Below, piece by piece: positions 9,864 to 18,027 of a stretch of 37,760 nt of DNA (position 1 is the first letter of the stretch; each line of letters opens with the position of its first letter). This stretch comes from CAXSDR01 sp964236445 (GTDB taxonomy: Bacteria; Actinomycetota; Actinomycetes; Motilibacterales; Motilibacteraceae), in contig CAXSDR010000025.1 in assembly GCA_964236445.1 (NCBI GenBank), positions 1 to 37,760 of the forward strand. Direction: 5' to 3'. A program made the position numbers and the translations under genes. The notes under the pieces were generated by a model. It was not told where the DNA came from, made no database searches, and saw only the letters and a list, made by a program, of their open reading frames with translations.

Positions 9864-11258
9864 TCAGCCGCCCGGGCTGATGCCGAGCGCGTCCCGCGTC
9901 TGCTGCAGCTCGGCCACGGCTTTGTCATGCTCGGCCTGAGCGGCTGCGATCTTTCCGGCGCGGTGAGCCTTCGCCGCCGTCGTGAGCAGCACGAATCGTT
10001 CGCGCGACAACCGTCCGACCTCGGTGTTGGCCTGCGTGATCAGGTTGTCGGCTTCGACGACCTCGCGGTTGAGCACGTTGTCGACGTCCACCCGGGCATC
10101 GAGCGGCAGCTCTTCGGCCTTGCGCCCGATGTAGGCCTTGCGCGCATCCAGCTGGGCCTGCAACTCGTCACGCAGCTGGCGCCCAGCCTCGTCCGTCTGC
10201 CCCTGCTCCCGGCTGGCGAGGTCCACGACGCACTGTTCCTCGGCGACCGACGCCCACTCGGCGCGGCCAAGGGCGTGCTCCACCTCGCCGTAGCGGCAGT
10301 TGTAGTAGGCAGTCCAGGCGCGCCAGTCCCCCGCCTGTGTGAACGCCTTGTCCAGCGCCTTGTCGTCCGTCGCGTCGGCATAGACGCCACCGCCGGCAGA
10401 CGCGGCCGCGCGCAGCTGCGCCGCCGCCGTGGAGTTCACGGAGAAGCCGATGACGTTGACCTGGACGCCGACGTCGGCTGACGTCAGGGCCTTCGCGGCC
10501 TGCACCGGGTCCCCGTCACACGTCTCCTCGCCGTCAGACACGACGTAGACGAAGTTGGAGTTGTCCGCTGCGGGCAGCGAGCCGAAGTCGGTCTTTGCCT
10601 TGACGAGCGCACCGGCCAGCGGCGTGTAGCCGCGCACGACAGTGCGGCTCAGAGTCGCTTGCACTCGTGCTGCGTCAGGAGCCTGGAACGGCAGCACCAG
10701 CCGGCTCGAAGCACAGGACACGTTCTTCGGCTCGTCCGCGCCGTTTCCGAACGTCCGAACGCTGACGCGGGCAGACTTCGGCAGCTCGCTCACGAACGTC
10801 GCGATGGAGTCCCGGGCGATGTCAATCTTGCTGCGGCCGCCGACTGCGTCCTTCATCGATCCCGAGGCGTCGAGCACGATCTCGACATTGACATTGCGTT
10901 TGAGGTCTCGCGAGCCCAGCGACGCGGGCTTCTTGCATGTCGTCTTGCCCGCGGGCGTCTTCAGGCACGTGCGGTAGTCGGCGCTGCTCTGCGCCAACGC
11001 CACGGCGTACTGGTTGGCACCGTTCGGCAGCGGCAGCGGTGGCGCGTCCTTGGCGATAGCGTCGAAGGCAGACGGCTGCTCGGTCGCCGAGGACGCTGCA
11101 ACCGAGGGCGTGGCATCGGTCGATGCCCCGGGGGCGGTCGTCGCGACGCTCGAGCGGCCGGTGCTCTGCGAGCGGGGAGCGGGGCTTCCCCCGGAGCAGC
11201 CGGCGAGCAGCACCGACATTCCCAGAGCGATGCCGACCTCGACAGAGCGACGCACCAC
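9864..11258 (-). CDS. vWA domain lipoprotein with C-terminal coiled coil
   Basis: A 464-residue lipoprotein. The GTG at 11258 is preceded by GGGAGG with a six-base spacer and gives a short Arg-containing leader and lipobox LLAGC, Cys21. A Ser/Thr-rich spacer (22-65) and a Cys-containing segment (Cys98, Cys108) lead to a vWA domain. Its MIDAS is DASGS (130-134), with the Thr loop RGYTPL and VVSDGEE. The last 150 residues are Glu/Gln/Ala/Arg-rich heptad-like helices, probably a coiled coil. It belongs to the set after the flp pilin. Anchored outside the membrane, it could act as the base of an adhesive complex or an assembly checkpoint. Domain calls are firm; the role is inferred. Confidence 0.8.
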   Translation of the reverse strand: MVRRSVEVGIALGMSVLLAGCSGGSPAPRSQSTGRSSVATTAPGASTDATPSVAASSATEQPSAFDAIAKDAPPLPLPNGANQYAVALAQSSADYRTCLKTPAGKTTCKKPASLGSRDLKRNVNVEIVLDASGSMKDAVGGRSKIDIARDSIATFVSELPKSARVSVRTFGNGADEPKNVSCASSRLVLPFQAPDAARVQATLSRTVVRGYTPLAGALVKAKTDFGSLPAADNSNFVYVVSDGEETCDGDPVQAAKALTSADVGVQVNVIGFSVNSTAAAQLRAAASAGGGVYADATDDKALDKAFTQAGDWRAWTAYYNCRYGEVEHALGRAEWASVAEEQCVVDLASREQGQTDEAGRQLRDELQAQLDARKAYIGRKAEELPLDARVDVDNVLNREVVEADNLITQANTEVGRLSRERFVLLTTAAKAHRAGKIAAAQAEHDKAVAELQQTRDALGISPGG

Positions 11259-11349
11259 GAATGACCTCCCAGACTGCAGCATGCACCGAAGCCAACCACG
11301 GCGCGATGCGAGGACCGACACGAACTCGTTCGGACACTGGATCGGCCGA

Positions 11350-12090
11350 CTATTCCACGAGCCGCACATCGGGTGCCATAGCAGCGAAAAGGTCAGCAGA
11401 AGCAGGGCAGCCGTGCCCGTGCAACCATTCCGGCAGGTCCTCGCGCGGATCGTGCGGCGGGGGGACCGGCGTGGCTGAGGGGTCAGGTGTCGCGGTGACA
11501 GCCGGCGGCGCTGGCGACGCCAGCGACGCCGGCGATGGAGCCGCGCACAGCACCCCGAGAAGTGCCGAGGTGAGGCAGTGGCCGAGTCCCGGAAGCACGA
11601 AGCCGAAGCCGTCAGCGACGGAGCACAGGCCGTCCAGCCGGACACTCACGCGGCTCGTGCTCGTGCCTTGGACGGCGGTGTGAAGGTTGTCCCGCACGAC
11701 GTCGCGCGCCTTCACCGTGACCTCGATCTGCCACTCGAAGGTGGACGGGGAGAAACCGGTCACCGCGGTGGACTGTTCGTCTGCCCCGTTGGCTCGCGCG
11801 TAGGTGCTGGCGCTCGACTGCAGGGATGTGGGGTCGAGACCCGCACCAGTCGCGACCTGTCCGAGATGCACACCAGGGTCGCCACTGAGGAAGGTCCGCA
11901 GCTCGGTGGCGGCCTCGTCGCCCGCGGCCAGTGCGGCCGCGTCAGAGGCGGTGCCGGCGCGTGCCGACTGGTCGCCCGCGCCGCCGACGATGAACAGAAC
12001 AGCGGTCAGGAAGACGCCGAACACGACCGCCAGGAGGAGGGCAGGCAGGACCTGCCCGTCCTCCCGGCGGGTCGCCGCGTCCGACGCCAC
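11350..12090 (-). CDS. TadG-like/pseudopilin-like membrane protein
   Basis: A 246-residue protein with a short cytoplasmic leader ending EDG, then QVLPALLLAVVFG and a hydrophobic helix (about 14-38), followed by an exported region that begins with the AGTASDAAALAAGDEAA-type helix seen in TadE/TadG proteins. Glu at +5 is replaced by Ala (G, QVLPA), so it may not be processed like a pilin. The exported domain has four Cys and a Pro-rich stretch near the end. The start is GTG 12090, preceded by GGAG with eight bases of spacing; a longer open frame would run into the pilin gene. It lies 38 bases after the flp gene and is probably on its transcript. Likely a pilus-associated minor component. Confidence 0.72.
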   Translation of the reverse strand: MASDAATRREDGQVLPALLLAVVFGVFLTAVLFIVGGAGDQSARAGTASDAAALAAGDEAATELRTFLSGDPGVHLGQVATGAGLDPTSLQSSASTYARANGADEQSTAVTGFSPSTFEWQIEVTVKARDVVRDNLHTAVQGTSTSRVSVRLDGLCSVADGFGFVLPGLGHCLTSALLGVLCAAPSPASLASPAPPAVTATPDPSATPVPPPHDPREDLPEWLHGHGCPASADLFAAMAPDVRLVE

Positions 12091-12128
12091 AGTGCTAGCT
12101 CCGGCTCGCGTGCCGAGAAACAGCCTGA

Positions 12129-12362
12129 TCAGGCAGCGCCGAGGCCATCGCTGATCTTCTGGATGGCGGCCGTGATGACTCCGCCGAGCGCATTGGACAC
12201 GGCGGTCTTGAAGACGAAGAGGAGCGCGAGCATGACGGCGACGAAGACGATGATGCCGACGTACTCCGCTGCGGCCTGGCCCCGGTCGTCGCGGGTGCGG
12301 TTCGTGAAGACGTGAAGCGTGGCCAGCAGATTGGCGGCGACGCGGGTCGAGAGCTGCTGCAT
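12129..12362 (-). CDS. flp: Flp-type major pilin
   Basis: A 77-residue Flp/Fap pilin. A leader of about 28 residues ends in DRG, followed by QAAAEYVG with Glu at +5 and Tyr at +6, the Flp signature recognised by the TadV-type prepilin peptidase. A single hydrophobic helix follows. The mature pilin is about 49 residues, normal for Flp. ATG 12362 has AAAGGA upstream. It is the structural subunit of the Tad fibre, presumably polymerised by the TadA/B/C machine encoded upstream. It lies 131 bases after the response-regulator gene, with its own putative control region, and is the first gene of the pilus-component set. Confidence 0.9.
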   Translation of the reverse strand: MQQLSTRVAANLLATLHVFTNRTRDDRGQAAAEYVGIIVFVAVMLALLFVFKTAVSNALGGVITAAIQKISDGLGAA

Positions 12363-12399
12363 TGTCTTTGTCCTTTGCGACGTTGTGGTTGTGCCGATG

Positions 12400-12413
12400 G
12401 CCTAAAATTAGGC
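12400..12413. promoter_or_regulatory. inverted repeat upstream of flp, candidate regulator site
   Basis: GCCTAA, two bases AA, then TTAGGC: a perfect 6+6 inverted repeat 38-51 bases before the pilin start. It is an AT-rich island in very GC-rich sequence. On the minus strand it contains TAATTT, a possible -10 without a matching -35. It could be the binding site of the adjacent LuxR-type regulator or part of an activator-dependent promoter. Confidence 0.45.
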
Positions 12414-12493
12414 GGATCAGGGCCGGGCGAGCAGGGCCCCGAGGCCCAACCCCGGTCCCAACACGTGGTGGGCCCCCACTGGGTCCTCGTGCC

Positions 12494-13165
12494 TCAGCCA
12501 TGGCTGGCGGTGAGCCCGAGACACAGCGCGATCGCCTGCGCGCGCGTCGCGACACCGAGCTTGGCGAAGATCCGGTTGATGTGGTTCTTCACCGTCTTGG
12601 GCTCGATGAAGAGCTCGCGCGCAATCTCAGCATTGCCCAGGCCACGCACCACCAGAGCGACGATCTCGGCCTCCCGTGAGCTCAGGCCGTAGCGCGCGAG
12701 AACCACGGGGTCCACGGTTCCCCGGCCGCCGTCGGTGTCGGGTGCCGGCTCGGCGCGCGGCGTTCGCGTGATGACGCTTGCAGCTTCTGGTGACAGGCGC
12801 ATGCGTGACAGCGCCGTGTCGCGGATCGCGCTGACGAGCTCCTCGCTCGTGAACGAGCCGTGCACGAGATAGCCGGTCGCCCCACCGGCGAGGGACTTCG
12901 CGATGACATCGCGTGCGACGGAGTGCGTCAGCATCAGGACACTGGCTATCTGCGCGACCTCTGCCACCACGTCGAGGCCACCGCTGCCCGGCATGCGCAC
13001 GTCGAGCAGCACGACGTCGGGACGGTGCGCAAGAACCGCCGCCAGGGCCTGCTCGCCGTTGACGGCGTCGGCAACGACGGTGATGCCGTCCGCCAGCTCG
13101 AGCAGGTTGGCGAGCCCCAGGCGCACGATGGGGTTGTCGTCGGCGATGACGACGCGGATGCTCAT
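12494..13165 (-). CDS. NarL/LuxR-family response regulator
   Basis: A 223-residue regulator. The receiver domain (about 1-120) has the acidic pair DD at 9-10 and phospho-acceptor Asp55 in VVLLDVRMPG. A linker of about 35 residues leads to a LuxR-type helix-turn-helix (about 160-215) with LSSREAEIVALV and NAEIARELFIEPKTVKNHINRIF in two consecutive motifs. Its ATG overlaps the stop of the sensor kinase gene by four bases (ATGA), so the pair is translationally coupled. It closes the Tad machinery operon and lies directly before the flp pilin, which makes the pilus genes the obvious candidate targets. Confidence 0.92.
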   Translation of the reverse strand: MSIRVVIADDNPIVRLGLANLLELADGITVVADAVNGEQALAAVLAHRPDVVLLDVRMPGSGGLDVVAEVAQIASVLMLTHSVARDVIAKSLAGGATGYLVHGSFTSEELVSAIRDTALSRMRLSPEAASVITRTPRAEPAPDTDGGRGTVDPVVLARYGLSSREAEIVALVVRGLGNAEIARELFIEPKTVKNHINRIFAKLGVATRAQAIALCLGLTASHG

Positions 13166-14448
13166 ACCGTCACCTGCGTTTCCTCGAGGTCGATGGCCGT
13201 CAGCTCGTCGTCACGAGAACCGGTCGACGTCGGCACGCGCAGCTGCACCGTCGTGCCCTCGCCGCAGCTGCGGACGGTCAGGACCCCGCCTGTCCGGCCG
13301 GCGCGCTCACGCATTCCCACGAGCCCGTAGTGCCCCTGGCGTTGCAGCACGACGAGATCTCCCGGGACCTCGAAGCCTGCGCCCGTGTCCGTGACCGACA
13401 GCTCTGCCCACGCAAGGTCACCCCACAGCCTGACGACGACCCGGGCGTCAGCGGGCGTATGGCGAGCGGCGTTCTCGAGTGCTTCACCAAGCACCGCCAG
13501 CACTTCGTAGCGGGATCCCGGCCCGAGCACCACATCGGGGCTCGCCTCGACCGTCGCCGTACGGTCACAGCGACCCGCCCAGGCTCGGACGTAGTCGGTC
13601 ACGGTGGTGGCGAGGTCGGACACGAGGTCGTCGGCGCGCATCACGTCGAGGATCCGACGGGCCTCGGCCACGGCCTGACGCGATGCCATCGCCAGCTCGA
13701 GGGCATGCACGCGCGCCCGGGCGGGATCTCGCTCGACCCACGCGGGCAACGTCTCAGCGATCATGGCCAGGCCGTAGAGCGACTTGCTCACGGTGTCGTG
13801 CATCTCACGCGCCAGACGTGCGCGTTCCTGGGCGCTCGCCGCACGGTGCGACTCGGCGCGCAACCGCAGCTCGATGCGCAGGATGCGCAGGAGCAACGTT
13901 CGCAGCGCAACGCCGCCGAAAAGGACGCCCTGCACGAGCACCGGATCGACGATCAGCACCCGCAGCAGCGCGGACGTGGAGTCGACCGCCGGCGGGCTCA
14001 GGCTGACCGCGAGATACCAGCCGCTCAACAGCAGCACCGAGAAGATCTGTGCGCCACGCAGTCCGAGGCAGAGTCCGACGAGCGCCGCGCTGCCCGCGAC
14101 CACATAGAGGAACGGGGTGTCGACACCGATCACTACCAGTCCGACGTGCATCAGCAGCACGTCGACCGCAAGGGCCACCGGGTGCTCCACCAGGACCGGC
14201 CCGACGGAATCCCAGCAGAGCAGCAACCACAGGACAAGGGCCATCAGTGCGAGGAACACCCCCACCTGGGCCAACGATGCGGCGCGATCGGTGAAGGCGG
14301 TGAGGCACAACAGACCGCCGATCAGCCGACTGTTGAGCAGGATGCGGGCCAGTGACGACAAGGCGCTGAGCTCAGGCGGCAGGACAGCACGCTGCCCGAT
14401 GTCCGGGCGATGCAGCATTCGCGCGGCCCGCGCGGTCAGCCCCGTCAT
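13162..14448 (-). CDS. DesK/NarX-type sensor histidine kinase
   Basis: A 428-residue membrane kinase. Residues about 40-190 contain five to six hydrophobic helices with no large external loop, so it probably senses a membrane or intracellular state. The HisKA_3 dimerisation box is ARLAREMHDTVSKSL with phospho-acceptor His217. The HATPase domain shows the N box GEALENAARHT (321-331), DTGAGF (354-359) and GHYGLVGMRERA (372-383). Its start overlaps the tadC stop by four bases, and its own end overlaps the regulator start. A two-component pair inside a Tad operon points to regulated pilus production. Confidence 0.92.
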   Translation of the reverse strand: MTGLTARAARMLHRPDIGQRAVLPPELSALSSLARILLNSRLIGGLLCLTAFTDRAASLAQVGVFLALMALVLWLLLCWDSVGPVLVEHPVALAVDVLLMHVGLVVIGVDTPFLYVVAGSAALVGLCLGLRGAQIFSVLLLSGWYLAVSLSPPAVDSTSALLRVLIVDPVLVQGVLFGGVALRTLLLRILRIELRLRAESHRAASAQERARLAREMHDTVSKSLYGLAMIAETLPAWVERDPARARVHALELAMASRQAVAEARRILDVMRADDLVSDLATTVTDYVRAWAGRCDRTATVEASPDVVLGPGSRYEVLAVLGEALENAARHTPADARVVVRLWGDLAWAELSVTDTGAGFEVPGDLVVLQRQGHYGLVGMRERAGRTGGVLTVRSCGEGTTVQLRVPTSTGSRDDELTAIDLEETQVTV

Positions 14449-15317
14449 CGACGTTGGAAGACGCTGATGACGAGCGAGCCGATCAGGAAGATGGTGATCG
14501 CGGGAATGATCACCATGGTGATCACGACGCTGATCTTCGGGTTCGCCCGTGCCGCAGCGGTCTTGGCCCGCTGCCCGGCGTTCGTTCGCATCTCGGCCGC
14601 GTAGGACGCCAGGAAGTCACGCAACGGCGATCCGAGCTCCTCGGACTGTAGGAACGCCGTCACGAAGTGGCCGAGCGCCTTGGAGTTGTTGCGGTCGCGC
14701 AACTGCTCGAAGGCGCGACGACGCGACGACCCGAGGTCGATCTGCCGCAAGGCCGTCGAAACCTCCTGTCCGACGGCGCCGCCCGTGGCCTCCGCGACCC
14801 GGGAGAGAGCGGCTCGGAAGCCCAGCCCTGCACTGATGGTCACGGTGAGCACGTCAAGGAAGTCGGGCAGTGACCGCTCGATCTCCAGCTGCCGGCGGCG
14901 TGCCGCCGACCAGACGAGCCAGCGCGGGAAGAGGGCCGCCAACAGCGGGATCAGCAGAGCCAGGAACTGACCGTTGAGCAGCAGCAGCACGGCGGGCAGC
15001 GCACCGATGGCACCCCAGCTCGCCTGCCGGGCGATCAGACGCTCGGCGGTGAACCCCTGCGGATAGCCGGCCCGGGCCAGGACGACGTCGGCTCGCGCCA
15101 GCAGCGAGTCGGTCGCGCTGCCGACGGCCCGACGCCCGACGACGCGGTCGAGCGCCTCGAGCAGGCGGCCGAAGATCGTGCGACGGGGACCACGACGCAC
15201 CTCGCCTTCTTCTTGGTCGAGGAAGTGCAACGTCAGCCCGTTGCTGCGCGTGAGCACCAGACCGCGCAGCCCGAGCACGAGCGACGCCGTTGCGGTCAGG
15301 GCCAGCAGCAGGGGCAT
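14445..15317 (-). CDS. tadC: Tad pilus platform protein TadC
   Basis: A 290-residue inner-membrane protein of the T2SSF (GspF-like) family, partner of TadB in the assembly platform. There is an N-terminal helix, a paired hydrophobic region near 95-135, the T2SSF cytoplasmic core with LPDFLDVLTVTISAGLGFRAAL, and two C-terminal helices ending VFQRR. ATG 15317 is one base after the tadB stop. Upstream in-frame codons fall inside tadB and are not needed. Order after tadA and tadB is the usual Tad order. Confidence 0.9.
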   Translation of the reverse strand: MPLLLALTATASLVLGLRGLVLTRSNGLTLHFLDQEEGEVRRGPRRTIFGRLLEALDRVVGRRAVGSATDSLLARADVVLARAGYPQGFTAERLIARQASWGAIGALPAVLLLLNGQFLALLIPLLAALFPRWLVWSAARRRQLEIERSLPDFLDVLTVTISAGLGFRAALSRVAEATGGAVGQEVSTALRQIDLGSSRRRAFEQLRDRNNSKALGHFVTAFLQSEELGSPLRDFLASYAAEMRTNAGQRAKTAAARANPKISVVITMVIIPAITIFLIGSLVISVFQRR

Positions 15318-15318
15318 G

Positions 15319-16242
15319 TCACACGTCCACACGGGAGATGCGGTTGACCAGCGCGATGCCGACAATGAACAGCGTCGTGCTCGTGCCTGCCACGATGATG
15401 CCTAGCGGCAGCGCCAGCATCCCGCGAAGGCCACCCTTGATCTGGCTCTGGCTGATGGTCACGATGAGCAGGCCGAGCGCGACGACGGCGATCATGGTCG
15501 CCTTGGACGCCGCGAGCAGCGTCTTGACCTCGCGACGCAGGTTGCGTCGTGTTTCGAGAGATTCGGTGACGCCGCGCAGTGCCGACACCACGGCCCCGCC
15601 GGAGCGGATCTGGATGACGAGCACGTTGACGAGCAGGGCCAGCTCTCGCGAGGGCAGCCGGTCGCCCATGCGCGACAGTGCATCCTCGAGCCGCGCACCG
15701 AAGGAGACCTCTTCGACGACGGTCTGCACCTCCGCTCGTAGCGGATCGACCATCTCCGTCGTCGCCACGGTGAGGGCGGTGTTGAGCGACAGGCCTGCCT
15801 GCGTCGCGTTCGCCAGCAGCCGCGCCAGCTCGGGCAGCTGATCGGTGAACTGGTCGAGCCGTCGACGGCGCCGGTGGGCCAGATAGCCACGCAAACCGAA
15901 GAAGATGCCGGCCGCAGCACCGATGACGAGGACTGGGCCGCCCAGACTGTTCGCGAGGAAGAGCAGAAGGGCGGTGGCCGCCACGACACCGAGCACGACA
16001 TCGACGACCGATGTCGTGATGGAGGCGTTGAGCAGCATGCGAGTGAGACGCTGACCCAAGGAAGTGCGCAGGCTCCACCGGTCCAGGACCTGCCGCAGCC
16101 GCGCATATCCGGAGGCCCCGGCCGATCCGGTCTCGACGAGAAGCTGCCGCTGCCGGGCCGCCTCACCGGCAACCACCGAGACACCCATGACAGCGAGGGT
16201 GAGTGTCAGCAGCAGCATGGCCAGGATCAGCGGAACACTCAC
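15319..16242 (-). CDS. tadB: Tad pilus platform protein TadB
   Basis: A 307-residue T2SSF-family integral membrane protein with an N-terminal helix, a helix pair near 75-118, a cytoplasmic core with QLPELARLLANATQAGLSL and GARLEDALSRMGDRL, and C-terminal helices from about 245. It forms the platform with TadC around the TadA motor. The start is a GTG overlapping the tadA stop by four bases (GTGA). Length and motif order are normal for TadB. Confidence 0.9.
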   Translation of the reverse strand: MSVPLILAMLLLTLTLAVMGVSVVAGEAARQRQLLVETGSAGASGYARLRQVLDRWSLRTSLGQRLTRMLLNASITTSVVDVVLGVVAATALLLFLANSLGGPVLVIGAAAGIFFGLRGYLAHRRRRRLDQFTDQLPELARLLANATQAGLSLNTALTVATTEMVDPLRAEVQTVVEEVSFGARLEDALSRMGDRLPSRELALLVNVLVIQIRSGGAVVSALRGVTESLETRRNLRREVKTLLAASKATMIAVVALGLLIVTISQSQIKGGLRGMLALPLGIIVAGTSTTLFIVGIALVNRISRVDV

Positions 16243-17543
16243 GAGAGGGTCCCCTGCATCACTGTCGGCACCTGTTGGCCGCTGAGGCGGAGCCGCTCGG
16301 CCAACCGCTCGGGCAGCTCACCGAAGGTGAACCGCCCGCGAACCATGCCCACCCCGCCGTAGGGTTCCAGCTCGAAATGCGCCAGCGAGTGCAGGTTGTA
16401 GGCCTCACGATGCTCGGACACCAGCGCGGCCACGTCCACGACCCGACGCGAACCGTCGGGCAGTCGGGTGAGCTGCACGACGAGGTCGAGCGCACTGTTG
16501 ATCTGGTCACGCAGCGTGTCGGTCGGCAGGTCGAGCTCGCTCATGGTGGACAACGTCTCGAGGCGCAGCATGGCGTCCGTCGGGTTATTGGCGTGCACCG
16601 TGGCAAGCGAGCCCTCGTGACCGGTGTTCATCGCCTGCAGCATGTCCAGCGCTTCGCCGCCGCGGCACTCGCCGACGATGATGCGGTCGGGACGCATACG
16701 CAGGGCGTTGCGTACGAGGTCGCGGATCGTCACACCGCCGTTGCCCTCCACGTTGGCGGGTCGGGACTCCAGGCGTACGACATGGGCCTGCTGCAACGAC
16801 AGCTCGGCGGCATCTTCGATGGTGATGATGCGCTCGTGCTCGGCGATAGCCGACGAGAGGGCGTTGAGCATGGTGGTCTTGCCCGACCCCGTGCCCCCGG
16901 AGACGATGATGTTGAGCCGCGCACGGACCGCCGCGACGAGGAACGCCGCGACAGCCGGGTCGACGGAGCCCATCTCGATCAGCTGCTTCAACGGAAACGG
17001 GCGCGGGAAGCGACGGATCGTCAGCGTCGGTCCGTCGATGGCCAACGGCGGCACGATGACGTTGACCCGCTCGCCGGTGGGCAGACGTGCGTCCACCATC
17101 GGGCTCGCCTCGTCGACTCGGCGGTTCACCCCGGCAACGATCCGGTCGATGGTCTGATAGAGCTGGGCCTCGGAGCTGAACCGCAGGGGCAGCTTGTGCA
17201 CCCGACCCGCGCGCTCCACGAAGACGTTGTCGGGCCCGTTCACCATGATCTCGGTGATGGTCTCGTCGCGCAGCAGCGGTTCGAGCACACCAAGGCCGAG
17301 CGCCTCGTCGACGACGCGGCGCACGAGAGCATGGCGCTCGCGGGTGGTGATGACGGGGCCTTCGCGCGTGAGCAGATGGCCGACAACGCGCTCGAGGCGG
17401 GCCCGCTTCTGCTCCTCGGACAGGGCCGACAGCTCGGCGAGGTCGACCTCCTGCAGGAGCAGGCCCTTGAGGTAGGTGACGCCGCCGTCGTCTTCCACGA
17501 GCGATGCCAGCGCCACATCGTCGGGTCGTCTGCGCAGGGACAT
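16239..17543 (-). CDS. tadA: Tad secretion ATPase TadA/CpaF
   Basis: A 434-residue hexameric motor ATPase of the type II/IV secretion family, which drives Flp pilus assembly and often retraction. An N-terminal domain (about 1-180) precedes Walker A GGTGSGKTT (216-224), the Asp-box TIEDAAELSL (241-250), Walker B RIIVGE (287-292) and the His box GHEGSLATVHANN (308-320). All catalytic elements are intact. ATG 17543 follows the tadE stop by three bases, and its stop overlaps tadB. Confidence 0.95.
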   Translation of the reverse strand: MSLRRRPDDVALASLVEDDGGVTYLKGLLLQEVDLAELSALSEEQKRARLERVVGHLLTREGPVITTRERHALVRRVVDEALGLGVLEPLLRDETITEIMVNGPDNVFVERAGRVHKLPLRFSSEAQLYQTIDRIVAGVNRRVDEASPMVDARLPTGERVNVIVPPLAIDGPTLTIRRFPRPFPLKQLIEMGSVDPAVAAFLVAAVRARLNIIVSGGTGSGKTTMLNALSSAIAEHERIITIEDAAELSLQQAHVVRLESRPANVEGNGGVTIRDLVRNALRMRPDRIIVGECRGGEALDMLQAMNTGHEGSLATVHANNPTDAMLRLETLSTMSELDLPTDTLRDQINSALDLVVQLTRLPDGSRRVVDVAALVSEHREAYNLHSLAHFELEPYGGVGMVRGRFTFGELPERLAERLRLSGQQVPTVMQGTLS

Positions 17544-17546
17544 GGC

Positions 17547-18026
17547 TCAGCTCGCCTTCGACGGCATGACGGCAAACCGGGTGATCGCTATGTCGAGCGG
17601 CGCCACGCCGAAACCGAGGAAGCGGACGGTCACGGTGACCTTGGCGCTCGACGCCTGCGAGTCGCCGGTCGAGGTCACCTGGGGCTCGAGCGCATCCGGC
17701 GCACCCGGCGTATCGGCTGTAAGGAAGTCGCCATCACGCAACGTGACCTGAGGGTTCCAGTAGGCGGCACGGTCGTGGACCATGGCGACGATCGTGGCGT
17801 TGCTCGTGCCGAGGGCCTGCTGACGCGCAGCGAAGCGCGCCGAGGACTCGGCACTGATGGCTCCATAGCCGATCAGGAACATCTGCAGGATGAACCCGGC
17901 GACCAGGACCGCGAAGGGAATAACACCCAGGAACTCGATCAGGGCGGAGCCGGAGTCGTTGCGCGAGTGCTGTGCATCGCGGTGGCCGGTTCTTCTGCGG
18001 TGGGCCGACCGCGCGGAGGTCAACAT
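17547..18026 (-). CDS. tadE: TadE-like pseudopilin
   Basis: A 159-residue TadE-family protein. The basic leader ends NDSG, and SALIEF follows with Glu at +5 of the predicted cleavage site, then a hydrophobic helix and an exported C-terminal region of about 110 residues with beta character. TadE proteins are processed by the prepilin peptidase and are needed for Flp fibre formation. It begins one base after the stop of the TadZ-pseudopilin fusion and is followed after three bases by tadA. With the fused domain upstream, the operon carries two TadE-type units in tandem. Confidence 0.87.
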   Translation of the reverse strand: MLTSARSAHRRRTGHRDAQHSRNDSGSALIEFLGVIPFAVLVAGFILQMFLIGYGAISAESSARFAARQQALGTSNATIVAMVHDRAAYWNPQVTLRDGDFLTADTPGAPDALEPQVTSTGDSQASSAKVTVTVRFLGFGVAPLDIAITRFAVMPSKAS

Positions 18027-18027
18027 C

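Noticed and set aside
12091..12555. 5' extension of the TadG-like gene to an upstream ATG
   Set aside because: It would overlap the flp pilin and add Arg-rich sequence; the GTG at 12090 has a good Shine-Dalgarno and gives the expected short leader.
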